Shown one piece after another: positions 11,815 to 22,697 of a DNA stretch of 64,000 nt. The notes under the pieces were generated by a model, which did not search any database, had not been told where the DNA came from, and saw nothing but the letters and a program-made list of their open reading frames with translations. Position 1 is the stretch's first letter. Each line of letters starts with the position of its first letter. A program made the translations under genes and the position numbers. The stretch comes from Apiospora phragmitis (taxonomy: Eukaryota > Ascomycota > Sordariomycetes > Amphisphaeriales > Apiosporaceae): positions 2,790,001-2,854,000 of the forward strand of contig JAQQWL010000013.1 in the NCBI GenBank assembly GCA_038363925.1. Direction: 5' to 3'.

Positions 11815-13983
11815 TCATCCACGACACCCAAACATCTCGTAGAAGACTTGCCGCATGTCACAAGCCAGCCGTACCCCCATCGCCACATTCAAGAGGAAGG
11901 CGCTCTGGTTCTCGTTGGATTTCCGGGTGAGCAGGGCGCATACGAGCAGTGCATGCCCCAAAGCTCTTTCGATCTGGCCGGCGTCGTCGGGCTTAGGGTC
12001 GATCAGCTGCAGCGTCGGCTTCAGGAGATACTCGAGCTTCGCGAGCGCGATGGGCCTCGACACGGGCCCGACGCGGAACCGCGCCTGGATCGCCAGCGCG
12101 CCGGGCCCCGCAGGCCGCCAGTCGACGCCGAAGTCCTCCTGATTCAGCTGGTCGACGTAGAAGATCTCGAAGAAGGCGTCGATGTAGATCGCCTTGGCCA
12201 GGACCAGGAGGGGGCTGTGGAACCCGGCCACTTTGTAGTCGAGGAACAGCATGGGGCCCTCGGCGCCGGCTTCGGTCACCATGAAGTTCCCGCTGTGGGC
12301 ATCTCCGAGGCCGAAAGCCACCGGGGTTGCGGAAAGCACACTGCCCTCTGGGTCTAGGAGCTGTTTCGCTGTCTCCAGGTGAGTGCGCAGAGAAGGGTAA
12401 GGCTCTCCGTTGATGATCAACTTCTTGTCTAAGAAGTAACATGAGTTTTTCACCATCGCAGAGGCTGGTCAAGAACTCCTCAGAGTGTAACCGGGAGAAC
12501 CGCTCACTGACTAGACGGTCGTAGTAGCACCCCCGGATGGGCTGCCTCTCTAGCTTGCTCGCAACGGCCGGTGACTGGATGGACTTGTAGCATGCTTCGT
12601 AGATTATTTCTGCTCTGGCGAGTTCGATGTTCATGAACCAGTCAATAAGGTCGATTTCCATTTTGGGGGGGGGGGGGGGAGTAAGGTACGTGGCGGAAGC
12701 GGTGGAAATCAAGGCGGAACTCGCTCAATGTTCTACCTCGGAAAGGCTTTAGAAAAAGCAGTTCGTTTTCCCTACCAAATGCTAGAACATTCTGCACGTA
12801 TTTGAGAGGAAAGTATTGATTAACGTGGGGCAGGACGGCCAGCTCTTCCGGGGTATGGTTCCCGCGCTTGGTGAACGCGTCCTGCCAACTTCCAGCCATG
12901 AACACTTCTCCATAGAACCCTTGAGATCTCGCCAAGAAGGCAGAAGGGGGTTTCGTGAAAGCGATTCGATAGGCCTTGACCCTTTGGAAGTGTAGAGGCT
13001 TCGGCTCCTCAGCTGGAAGCTTGTAGACCGCGGACCGATTCGGTGCCGCTCGGAAGAAGGTGAATGAAGAGTAGTAATCCTGGTCCTGTGGATGCTTTGC
13101 AAAATGTGGTGTGTGTACAGGCCTTTTGAACAAGTCAAGCTGCAGATCCTGGCAGAATCTCTCGTCGAACCCGTCGTGTCCGTATAACATGGAGGCAGAG
13201 GGTGGGGTAGCGGAGAGGGCTTCCCACTTCTTCACGAACAGCTGCCGTATTCTTTCGATCGAGTGGCGGGTGTCGAAGTAGGGTTCAGACTCAAAGAGAG
13301 AATTGGACGTGAGAAAGAGGTCCAATGCGATGCCTGGGGTTGCATGACGTAAGGTCGTCATATGGGCACAGGAAGTCGGCGTCGTGGAGGAGTCGGCGAT
13401 CCCTGTAATACGAGGGTTGGTCGACGAAACAGGCATAGCCAGAAACTAGATGACGCCGCCTTGTGACTCTCGAGACCTTGGCCGATACAATGTTGAACTC
13501 TGTGGGTCTAGGGGTAGAGGCTATCGACAACAAGGAGGAGAAAGCACACATGGTGATGGTTCGTCTGGACCCGTCTGCGGCAAATCCAGAAACTCTAGCC
13601 ACATCCCATCCTGTCGGGCGAAGCTAGGAGTAGACTGTCAGCCCATATAACTCTTCTTCTTATCCGCTCCGCCCCGAGAAATCACCTGCCTCCCAATCTC
13701 CAGAATACTCCGGTTGGACAATGCCCAAAATGCGATAGAGTTCATCGATCTTATCCACAGTGATCGCCCTGATGTGAGATCTTTCATCGAATATGACGAA
13801 GAAATCCCAGTTGCTCTTAGTGCCAGGGCACTCTTCATTTTTGTACGCTTTGCTGCCGCCGATGGCGAAGTATACAAAACCTTGCGCAGTGAGGATTTCC
13901 TCATCGACCCGAAAGTGTTCCATGACCTCGAGTAAGGGGCCAAGCAGTCCGAATCGAGTGTCGTAGTCAAAGCCAACTGGCAT
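11815..13983 (-). CDS. Two-domain protein: nucleotidyltransferase-like N-terminus plus APH/kinase-like C-terminus
   Basis: Exon 1 (13686-13983) starts at ATG 13983 and includes GFVYFAIGGSKAYKNEECPG and SNWDFFVIFD. The GGS followed by an acidic strand recalls the Pol-beta nucleotidyltransferase fold, but only by inspection. Intron 13611-13685 (GTGATT...GACAG) is followed by a basic region (SAKVSRVTRRRHLVSGYACF). The C-terminal half looks like an aminoglycoside-phosphotransferase/protein-kinase fold: catalytic-loop-like GLGDAHSGNFMV and, about 15 residues on, a DFG-like LFLDYKVAGFHSPLLVLAKA. Reading through needs three one-base shifts, near 13,350, in the G15 run at 12665-12679, and near 12,460. 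The protein sequence stays coherent across all three, so errors are as likely as decay. Expected product is about 700 residues, cytosolic, with no signal peptide. No function is claimed; a pseudogene is the main alternative. Confidence 0.6.
12665..12679. repeat. G15 homopolymer inside the kinase-like gene
   Basis: Fifteen consecutive G on the plus strand (C15 in coding sense), exactly where the frame of the kinase-like gene changes between RFRHVPYSPPPP and KMEIDLIDWF. It is both a natural slippage site and a typical place for sequencing length error. Confidence 0.9.
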
Positions 13984-14594
13984 TTGGGCTGCCAGACTAT
14001 CAGGCCATTGTTAAGGGACCTTGCAAAATTCAACCGGACGGCCAAACAGAGAGCAAGCCCCGTAAATCCCGTAGGTCCCGTGGCCTGCTGCAGGTTTCCG
14101 TTCATGCAGTGGGCCACGGACAAAAAAAGGCGGGTGGTGATATACAGTCACCGAGACCGAACCAAACATTTACTCAAGCAATCTTCTACTCGAGTAGCGA
14201 TTCGGTGGATGCGTTGAGTCCGCAGTGCTCTTGTACCATCTGCCAAACATCAAGTAGTATCACTTTCATGGTGAACCCACAACCGTGAGGGCACACCTGA
14301 GGACACACGTGGCCCGCCCTAGCTTACCCAATGTAGTAACACTGCCTTATTTTTAGTCTTACAATACCTTTCAGTTGTGCAAGTCCACTGTGCCCGCCTC
14401 ATTCTAGTGTTTGCTCGACCCTTGCTGTTAAGTATCACTGCGTTGGGATTCCCAGTCTAGCAGACTACTCGAGTGATACACGCACGGTAAGATATGCTCA
14501 GCCGGTACGTCCTTATAAGAGGTCATGTGCACTGGCAAGGGGAATTTTGAGGTGCGTACGCACTATCAAAATGAAGGAAATGTGAATTATTCTG
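13984..14594. other. Intergenic region
   Basis: About 0.6 kb between two genes on the same strand: promoter side of the kinase-like gene and 3' side of the membrane-protein gene. No gene, RNA or repeat recognised. Confidence 0.5.
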
Positions 14595-15522
14595 TCAACT
14601 AACGAATGCATTATATGACATGGGCCAATAGTGAGATGTGGTAATAGTACAAGTAGACCCCAGAAACTCCTGTTTCTTACTCTTTAGGAGGATAGACGCA
14701 ACTGCGTGCCTCCCACCCAGCCTCCGCTTCGCCACGACCCATGTTGCCCATGCCGTGGCCGCCATCAAGATGGGGACCCCCAGTCCCACGGCGATACCGA
14801 CGCCCAGCCTCCACTTCTTGTGCTCTTCCTTATGGCCGAGCTTCTTCTGCGCATCGAGGAACTTCCCTGCGTAGGATGGTGCCACCATGAACTGGTCTGA
14901 CAAAATGTACGGTACGTTGTCTTGGGAATTGTGGTACGCCTTCGGATCGGCCGCAGCAGGTAGCCTGATTTCAACCGTGTTCGACACGGTGTTGTAAGGA
15001 CCGTAGAGTGCGAGGGCGTCGCTGAAGCTGTAGCTGCTGTTGTTATTGGTCTTGCTGCCTCCGTGAGACTCGCTGAGTACGTCCTGGTACAGTTCGCGGA
15101 CGATACGTCCTGGGTTGAAGATGGCATGTGTCTCCGTCGTATCTGTTGTTCCGCCATGCCTTAAACATTGCGGGATGAGTAATGAGATTCTTGGCTGGTC
15201 CGACTTACTGAGTTCCCACCTCACGTCGCCGCCGAGCGCCCAACGAACTGTCACCGGGTCATCCTTGTACCGACCCTGCTTTCTCCAGGAGATGGTGTGG
15301 TTGAAATTCTCCATCACGAGCGCTTGTTGGGAACCAGTGTCATGTGAAAGGGGGATAGACCCCTTCGGGATAGTAGCAGTCTGAGTCTGTCGTCCGGCGG
15401 TCGCACCATACGAACGATGTGAGGCAAAAAGGTTCATCGGGGCAATCCTTCTCGCTCGGGTCCCAAGCACGAGCGATGGGTACCCAGAGGGCGGATGTGA
15501 TGGCGAGGATAGCGGCCCTCAT
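14595..15522 (-). CDS. Secreted or type-I single-pass membrane protein of unknown function
   Basis: ATG 15522 opens a signal peptide (MRAAILAITSALWVPIARA) followed by a cysteine-rich start (WDPSEKDCPDEPFCLTSFVW, then CDRR and DSDCYYPEG). The frame shifts once in a run of five G at 15350-15354 (C5 in coding sense); one base fewer gives VYPLSHDTGSQQALVMENFN. An intron at 15143-15208 (GTAAGT...AACAG, 66 nt) is divisible by three and so invisible as a frame break; removing it gives VRWELNTTETHAIFN. The extracellular part carries several N-glycosylation sequons. A single transmembrane helix (VGIAVGLGVPILMAATAWAT) lies near the C-terminus, followed by a basic anchor VAKRRLGGR and a short tail. Topology suggests an outside N-terminus. 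I do not recognise the family. Confidence 0.7.
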
Positions 15523-16218
15523 TCTCGAGGCTGGAGGCAGAAAAGCTTCGTAGGAGGTCTTGATTCTGGCTTCCGAGCTCGCGAAAAGATTTTGGGAACT
15601 CGAAGCTAGGTATATCAGCGCATCAGCGCATCAGCGAGCCGACGTTACATTATCGGAACAATATACCAGCTTGCGACCGTGTAGTCTCTCCGAAACATCG
15701 CGCCAAGATCTCGCCAAGATCGCGCTAAGATCTCGTAATGGGTGAGACGTCATACGCCACCAATCAGTGTCCCGCGTTGGTTGTCTGTCAACTCGGCAAT
15801 AACCACGGTTATTAGGCACCAATCTGCAGCTAAGCACTGCCAGGCGGACGAATCAGCCCATTCGCTATCAGTCGACATAGTGCGCGGATTGTTTCCCCCT
15901 CTCTTATGGGCGTATCTCGTAGTCGAGAGGATAACACGTGAAGCCACTCATGTTACGTCTACAGTTGAAGGCCGCGTTCTGATCAAAGGCGCAAACCTTT
16001 GATCACAGAGTGCCGACCGCAACCATGAAGTCTGGGACAAACACGGCGTCCAATTTTCGGATGGTGTGTTCAGGAGTATTGTGTTTTTCTAGACAAGAAA
16101 AGACTGGAACTAGATTGCAACCTCCCCAGCCTCGACTAAAAACTGGTCTTCCGTTCCACCCCCTCGTTCGGCAATGACAAAAAGCCTCATTGGCAGCTTA
16201 TACGTATCATAACAATAT
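15523..16218. other. Intergenic region with short tandem repeats
   Basis: Promoter side of the membrane-protein gene. Around 15,613-15,637 an ATCAGCGC unit repeats about three times, and three 11-bp CGCYAAGATCT-like units occupy 15701-15733. No coding evidence. Confidence 0.5.
15701..15733. repeat. Three tandem 11-bp units (CGCYAAGATCK)
   Basis: Units at 15701-15711, 15712-15722 and 15723-15733 differ by one or two bases. They lie about 180-210 bp upstream of the membrane-protein start codon and could be regulator-binding repeats; that is inference. Confidence 0.75.
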
Positions 16219-16679
16219 CTACCCAGTGGGATTCAGAACTGACACGAGCTGAGTTCCTTTCACTACCCCTGAAACCCCCCTTTCCTTCAGCACTCGAGTA
16301 AGGACGTTACAGGCACCTGCGGGCGGGCTACAGATTCTCGAATAGTCGCACGGGTCGTTGTCATTCTCACACTGCAAGCAAATAACAGGTGGAATTTCGT
16401 TGGCTATCTGATCTCATTGTCCAGTCAAGACTTATCGTGACCTACAGTGCTACTAGTGCAGGTACCCAATGGGCCATCATCACCAAAGCAGGTGTTGGAG
16501 CGCTTGGCGCAGACCTGGGAGTTCGCATGGTCAGCTATATTGGTTGTAGCACGAAAGTATGCGTATTGTGTCAGACGTACTCCGGTGATTCCTTGTCTGT
16601 GCTGTATCGCAGCGCCGCCGTATACTCCGATGGTGGCAAAGCCAGTGATGGAGGAGAGAATTAAGCGCTTGAATTGCAT
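16219..16679 (-). CDS. Small secreted cysteine-rich protein (effector-like), three or four exons
   Basis: No long frame exists, but canonical splicing builds a clean gene. Exon 1 is 16581-16679 with signal peptide MQFKRLILSSITGFATIGVY. Intron 1 is 16515-16580 (GTACGT, branch GCTGAC, CAG). Exon 2 is 16446-16514 (VCAKRSNTCFGDDGPLGTCT). Intron 2 is 16372-16445 (GTAGGT...TGCAG). Exon 3 starts CENDNDPCDYSRICSPPAG. Phases agree throughout. With no further intron the product ends at stop 16219 (about 107 residues, seven cysteines). A possible 48-nt intron 16269-16316 would end it at 16263 with six cysteines spaced C-x6-C-x8-C-x4-C-x6-C-x5-C, a pattern fit for three disulfides. Function unknown; size, signal and cysteines resemble fungal apoplastic effectors or antimicrobial proteins. 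Confidence 0.65.
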
Positions 16680-17339
16680 GGTAGCGATGGATCTACTGAA
16701 CTGAAGACAAGATGGCTGATATCAGATCTTAAGCTAATGCTGGCGGGCGAAGATAGATGTGGAAATGTAGTTATGAGTAAGATGATAGTCTGCTGAGCAT
16801 GGCCATGTTCATCCAGATGGGTGGCATCGCCTGCGACCTTTATGTACACAATTGTTGGAAGGCGGGTGCCTCGGTGACTTCGGTGCCCCTTTTGCTCCAG
16901 GTCTTGCAACATCCACCCGGCGCAGTTGACTGAATCTCGATCCATAGAGTCATACCAAGCCAAAAGAAGCCGACCCCGATCAAGTCATAACGTTCGATCT
17001 CTGACGAGAAGGAGGTTATGATTTTCAAAGTTCTGCCGCCGGCAGAATTGCGTGAAGGACGAGAAGAACTCTCGCCTGACTTTATTGATTGAGCTGACCA
17101 ACATCAAACTTGGCGACCAGCCAAGACATTAATTCTATAAGACTAATGGGTCCCTTTGACGTTGGTCCGATATCTGACTTATAACCGCATATGCGGCTTA
17201 GGTTACCTCGGATGCACTGCCTAGTCTAGCAGCTGATATTTGTTTAACTTTTCCCCATCAAGCTTCCATCGTCTCCGCTCGTCACTGTTAACTCTTGGTT
17301 GGGCGGCGTAGCATTACTGGTCAACAAGTGTGGTCACTA
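16680..17339. other. Intergenic region up to a transposon boundary
   Basis: Promoter side of the small secreted protein gene, ending at the TA where the DNA transposon begins. No gene seen. Confidence 0.5.
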
Positions 17340-17386
17340 ACGTACGTCACCCCATAATTGACCCCCCCCCCTATAATTGACCCCCT
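17340..17386. repeat. Left terminal inverted repeat of family-1 Fot1-like element
   Basis: ACGTACGTCACC followed by two copies of an ATAATTGACCCC subunit separated by a C run; pairs with 19166-19212. Confidence 0.85.
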
Positions 17387-19165
17387 AATAAAATTAAAGG
17401 TATAAATTGACCACTAACTCTAAATAGTTACCATTTCTTTAATTTTAGATTATAATATAATTACTTTTAACCGTAAATATAATAGATATTTTAAAATCCG
17501 ATTCCTTAATTTTAACTAGGTCTAACCCCTCCCTTGCACGTTATATGCTCTTAATTAATATAAATTTCGAATTTAAGCTAATCTATACCCTTCGCTTCTT
17601 TCGTAGCCTTACGAGCTCTAACTTCTCTTTTAAAGACTAGATTTATAATTCCGTATTAATTAATAAATAATCCTTTTCTTAGTATTTTTTTAAATCTTTT
17701 TAAATAATTAGCGTTATATAATAAAGTCGCTTTAATTTAATTAATAAAAGTATCGAATTTAACGCTTTAAATTAATACACTTTTTTTAATATTAACTATA
17801 ATATATTATTAGCTAAAGGAGTTTAGATAAATGTGAGGGCCTTATTTTAACTAGCTAAGGCTTATGTTATCTCTTCCGATCGCTTTCGGTTATTATTTTT
17901 AAATAAAAGAGGGCTGGTAAGTGGCTTAGTAGCATATACGAGCTAAAGACCACTACCACGTTAACCACCCTTAATATTCTAAGCCGATAAAGCCTTTTTA
18001 CGAGCTTTAATATAGTATATAAAAAAGTTTCGTTTATTAATAAAAGCTAAATTCGTTAATAAAGATAAAAAACCGATCTCCTTTTAATAATAAGCTTTTA
18101 TAAAGGTAAAGACTTTAATATTAAAGGGTTAAAGAATATATAATAAATAAGGGGGGTAAAAATAATAAATAAATATTATTTTAATAATAAAGAGATATAA
18201 AATCGTTAGTTATATAACTATTATAACTATTTAAAATAAGTAAACGAGTATCCTTTAAATCGTTTAAGGCGGTTTCTAGTATAAAAACATCTTTGAGCTA
18301 TTTAATGGCGATTTCGTTATTCGTTTAACCTTTATTACTTGTATCGAACTTTTATCCTTTAAATTTATCGAGCTTTTAAAGGAACTATTACTCTTAGACC
18401 GATTTACCTTTATAAATTATTAAAGGAGGGATAGCCCTATTAAGTATTAATATATATTTTAATATAATCGTTTAATACTTTAAACTAGGCTGTTTTTATT
18501 AAATAAAACGTAATTTTAAACTACTTATTATAAAGATATTACTTCCTTAACCTTTTAAAATACCGTGCTCGTTTTTATTATACTTATTTTTAAGTTTAAT
18601 AACTTAAATTTAAAATATACGTAATTTAATTAAAAACTAAGACTTAATTACCTTAATTAATACCCTATTAATACGCTAAGAGTCGATACGACGTTGCCTT
18701 TTTGTCCGTAAGGCTAGGTGACGTCGAAGGAACAACTTTATCTAGTTTTTACCCAATAGTATAGGGTTGCTATAAAGGGTTAAAACGCGCTAAGCTAGTT
18801 CCTTAATTTGCGTATGCATTAATGTGACGCTAAGGGCTTTTTAAGTTAAAATCTAGTCTGTTAGATACTTCTCTTAAACTATAGAGAGCTTTTAATAAGT
18901 ATATTTTAATTCTCGACGTGATTATTAACCGTAAAGTTAACTAATAAAAGTAGACCGTAAAATACCTTAATAAAAGATAGCCTTATAAATAGATTTACCG
19001 CTTGCCGTATTTTAAATGGCGGTAAAGATATCGTTTTTAATATATAAACGTATTATTAATAAATTAATATATATTTAAAAGAATGAAATAATTCGGATCA
19101 GAATTCGTTAAGAAATCTCTTTTTAAATCGAAATAGCGGTGAAACGTGGTGGAGGTCGACAGGGG

Positions 19166-19212
19166 GGTCAATTACAGGGGGGGGGAGGGGTCAATTATAA
19201 GGTGACGTACGT
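19166..19212. repeat. Right terminal inverted repeat of family-1 Fot1-like element
   Basis: Ends GGTGACGTACGT; contains two GGGGTCAATTA units around a G run, mirroring the left end with a few C/T differences. Confidence 0.85.
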
Positions 19213-19793
19213 TATCCAAGGTCATGCAAAGTCCTCAATCCACACAACAGCTTGCATACCACGAAAGAATGGTGGCTTATACGGGTTGAAGTATAACCCA
19301 TGCCGCTGCAGACCAGGACGAAAAGGGGTTAAGCATCGTCATTTGCCTATTCCATGGTAGCCGAGGAAAATATTTTTTCGTCTCATCCTAGATAGCCATG
19401 TTGAAAATGAGAACAAAATACAAAAGTGTGACTTTGAAAAGGAAGGAGAATAGCCTTAGAGGCTTGTAGAGTAACACTGAGAAGGCTTGCGTCTCCCCGA
19501 AGCTTCGTATCAATACAAATAGCTTACAAAGTAACGCCGCCAAGATCCGAGTCCCTCCGAAGTTTTGCTCGAAAGGGAATTAGGATATGGAACAAGACTG
19601 AACGCCATGAGTATAAAAGCTCGAGCAGGTACGATGGAAGGGTTGTCGGAGAGTCCCCAAACACAACAAATTCAGCACTACCTTCCCCAAATCCAGTTTT
19701 TTCATTGATTCAAACCTGTATCACCGGACCCTTAAGACCTTGACCCTCAAACTCCTTTCTTGATCTCTAGGGTATTTACTTTCTGACAACAAC
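19213..19793. other. Upstream region of a truncated gene
   Basis: GC-balanced, not RIP-like. A TATAAAA at 19612-19618 and a CT-rich stretch before ATG 19794 look like the promoter and leader of the plus-strand gene fragment. Confidence 0.45.
19612..19618 (+). promoter_or_regulatory. Possible TATA box of the truncated plus-strand gene
   Basis: TATAAAA about 180 bp upstream of ATG 19794, followed by a pyrimidine-rich leader. A leader of about 150 nt is ordinary for fungal genes, but this rests on the motif alone. Confidence 0.35.
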
Positions 19794-19898
19794 ATGGTAG
19801 GCGCCGCTGATGTCATCGGTCTGATTGCCGATGTTATGGGCATCTGGACGTTCGTCGGAGACAACCTCGCCCCAAACGAATCGGACCAGTCCATGTAA
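19794..19898 (+). pseudogene. 5' fragment of a fungal hypothetical-protein gene, cut off after 34 codons
   Basis: ATG 19794 opens GAADVIGLIADVMGIWTFVG and DNLAPNESDQS, then a stop at once. The start resembles a family of fungal proteins that begin with a short hydrophobic glycine/alanine-rich segment and continue for a few hundred residues; that likeness is from memory of the family, not a search. The sequence ends exactly where a minus-strand ATPase fragment ends in the opposite direction, so the rest of this gene was lost or moved at a rearrangement breakpoint. Confidence 0.55.
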
Positions 19899-20446
19899 TT
19901 ATGCGCTAGCCTTGCCCGCATCGTTTTTGACGTAGACTGTCGTTCCAGGTTTATACAACAGCCACAACATGGAGAAGGTGCATAGTGGGGGGTCTTGGGA
20001 GTGTCTCATACGTTCGGCTTCCAGCTGATGACTGAAAATGGTTGTCTTCATGAACCCGAAGAGCTGAGCAAGGTGGTTGACAGTAATTTCGCGCTGCATA
20101 TCCAAGAGCCCCTTTTGGCCCTCAGGGGCTGAAGTCAGTTGTCGACCACCACACAATGATTCTTTGTACTCCTCCAGCTTGGCAATGTGATGAACAATGA
20201 TACCAAATGGATACCAGAGTTTAACAACTCGTGCTTCTAAGTTGATAGGGGGGATAGTACTTCACTAACAATTGCAGTGTTGCAATGACTTGTTTGGACT
20301 GAATGGTCATCTTTTGATGGATTCGATTGAAATAAACTCGAGGGTTGTGGAAGAAATCCGCTTTCGTAAGTTTGATGCGTTCTTTCTCAGACCGTTCGTC
20401 GTTCCACTGGTAATCGGTCCCAAGGATCGTGGTTATATTCGCTATA
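19899..20446 (-). pseudogene. Middle part of a DUF7025-type AAA ATPase gene, cut by a transposon nest and by a breakpoint
   Basis: Continues the gene whose 5' part lies at 37,017-37,805. Joining the flanks at a single TA restores the frame: AARAQKT then IANITTILGTDYQWNDER and KADFFHNPRVYFNRIHQK. Further down come LWYPFGIIVHHIAKLEEY, EITVNHLAQLFGFMKTTIF and CTFSMLWLLYKPGTTVYVK, resembling the N-terminal DUF7025 region of fungal AAA+ ATPases. A frame change or small intron near 20,235-20,270 is unresolved. The reading ends at KNDAGKASA at the breakpoint, so the ATPase module (Walker motifs) is absent from this window. The gene cannot make a full product. Confidence 0.7.
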
Positions 20447-20489
20447 AGCTAAAGCACCCCTCTACGGACCACCCCTTTACGGACCACCG
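20447..20489. repeat. Left terminal inverted repeat of family-2 element
   Basis: AGCTAAAGCACCCC followed by two tandem copies of an ACGGACCACCCCT-like unit; pairs with 36977-37014. Confidence 0.85.
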
Positions 20490-21861
20490 CGTTTCGCGCT
20501 ATGAACGCGTTAGACCCTTGGATAATAATATGGATTTCTTTTACTACTTTTACCTCTTAACTATATATATTATTATTATTTTATTCGTTTTTTTTTAATT
20601 ATTTCTCTATATTATCGTTTAATACTTAAAGACGCGCGTAAGCTATAATACGTAACGTAAAGCTCGAACTAAGTATTCGCGAAGCTGTTCGTAGATAAAA
20701 TACCGACCGATCGTACGTTATCCGGCGCCTAGCCGGTATACCGACGCGATAAGAGCTAAATAAAGACCGGCAGGTATTATTACTATTTTTAAAGACTTAA
20801 TTAGCGAATTAAGTTATCGGCTAGGCTAAATTAAGCTTCGCATTAACGCTCGTTAAATTTAAATATATAGCTTAACGAATGTTAAACGCTTTCGAGGCGT
20901 TTTATATACTAGGGTAACGTTAATATACTCGATTTTTAATTAAAAACGAGTTCGTTAAAGCTATTAAGTTTAAAATAATTAATTATAGCCGCGTTAATAA
21001 AATAATTATCGCTAATATTAACGTTTTTTTTAATAGATTTAATACTTTAAAGCTAGTTAATATCCTTTTTAAACGCTTTTATAATATTAATAAAATAAGT
21101 ATCGGCTAAGGTATTAGCGGTAACTATTAGGTGGTTACCGAAGCCACTAGTTATCTAGCTTTTAAGAAAGACGTCGAGAAAGGGGAATAGATTACTACCC
21201 TAGAGTATGTGAGCTATATGTTATAACCCGACCTAAATCATGCGGCCAAAAGGCCCTACCTACCGGCACGGAGCTACTATGCCCCGAACAGGCTACGATA
21301 CTATAGCTACGGACCGCACCGCCAGCTATATTAATACGAAGCTAGACCTTCCTTAATAACGAGTAACGATAATACTATTACGCCTAGTAATAAAACGAAT
21401 ACGCCTATAAAATAACGGCGATTATTAATAAATTACGTGGCACGGTAAACGTTTAAGCGAGATTACTAAGTAGTATAAAACGTAATTAAGAGAGATTATT
21501 AAGTAGCGTAAAGCGTAATTAAGAAAGATTACTAAATAACGTAGAACGTAATTAAAAAAGATTATTAAGTAGCGCGGAGCGCGCTTAAACGAGATTACTA
21601 AGTAACGATAGATTAATAAAAAAAGATTAAATATATAATTATAAATATTCTTTATATATTTTACATAAATACTTTTTATTTTAATAATTAATTTAAATAT
21701 TAATCTTAATTTATTAATAAAATAAATAATTTTAATAAAACTATTATAAATATCTTTAAAATTTACGCACTTTAATTACCTTTGTTTTTACGAGCTATTA
21801 CTTACTATATTAATAAAAGCGACTTTTATCGCACGTTTAAATACTTTCTTATATTATTAAT

Positions 21862-22064
21862 TATTAAATGGGCTTTCTAATACGTACGTACGCTGCGTAG
21901 GGGTTAAGACGGTACTTATATTCTATTTATCTCCTCTATTTATTAATTAGCGGGAAGCCGCCAGCGCTCACCTTCTTGTACGAGGGGCTAATAATCCGTG
22001 CGTTGCACGTACTTAACGCCCTTTTTAAGAGGTGCTAGAAGCCTTTAAAGTGGCTATTCTAATA
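21862..22064 (-). repeat. 3' LTR of copia 1
   Basis: About 203 bp; matches 27989-28194, including a GTGCTAGAAGCC segment and a CTCGTACGAG-like palindromic stretch. Confidence 0.85.
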
Positions 22065-22697
22065 TTAGCAGTTTTTCTTTTTAAAAAGAAGATCCTTTTT
22101 TTCCCCTTTACTCCTTACTTTTTACTTACTTATTATACGAGCGAAGCTTTTTAACGTACGCTTTTATTTATATAATTAGTTTATTCATTGAAATAAGCTA
22201 TTCGAGGGCTTTATTTAAAGATTTCTTTATAAAAGCGTCCGCCGGGTTATCCCGTCCGTTTATTTAATAGATCTCTATTATTTCCTTTTTTTATACGATT
22301 TTCGAAACAATATAATATTAATTATTAATCGCTTTTCGTTTATTATATTAAGCTTTATTAAATATTTATATAAAGACCTTAAATTTATATAAAGGATTAT
22401 TAGAATTTCTTAAAATCTTAAGCTTTATACGATCTTTTTAAGCGTCGTATTTAATACGATATTGCTGTCAACGTCGGAAATTATTCCGTATAGCTTATTA
22501 GCGAATATGTTTCGAGTAACTCTTTTATATTTCGTTAAACTCTAATAAATAATATTACCCTAAATTTCGAATCGGTTTTTTATACGCTCAGTCTTTTAGC
22601 TAAGCACGATAAGGTATCCGAGTTAAGAAGTTAAGTCTTTATTATTTACGAACGAGCCGTCGGTAAAGATATATATCTTTATACGTTAGAAGTAAAA

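Larger units (their letters stand above)
17340..19212 (-). mobile_element. Fot1/pogo-type DNA transposon, RIP-mutated (family 1, copy 1)
   Basis: 1,873 bp, AT-rich and full of stops, bounded by inverted repeats beginning ACGTACGTCACC and flanked by TA on both sides (17338-17339 and 19213-19214), as expected for Tc1/mariner-superfamily insertion. On the minus strand around 18,690-18,770 the transposase helix-turn-helix region can still be read (LGKNWIKLFLRRH, then LRTKRQRRIDS). Size and TA target fit Fot1 elements. No intact transposase remains, so it is not autonomous. A second copy of the same family starts at 46,498 in the other orientation. Confidence 0.88.

Noticed and set aside
20272..20598. 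Plus-strand frame running into the transposon end
   Set aside because: The start is antisense to the ATPase fragment and the tail is inverted-repeat sequence.
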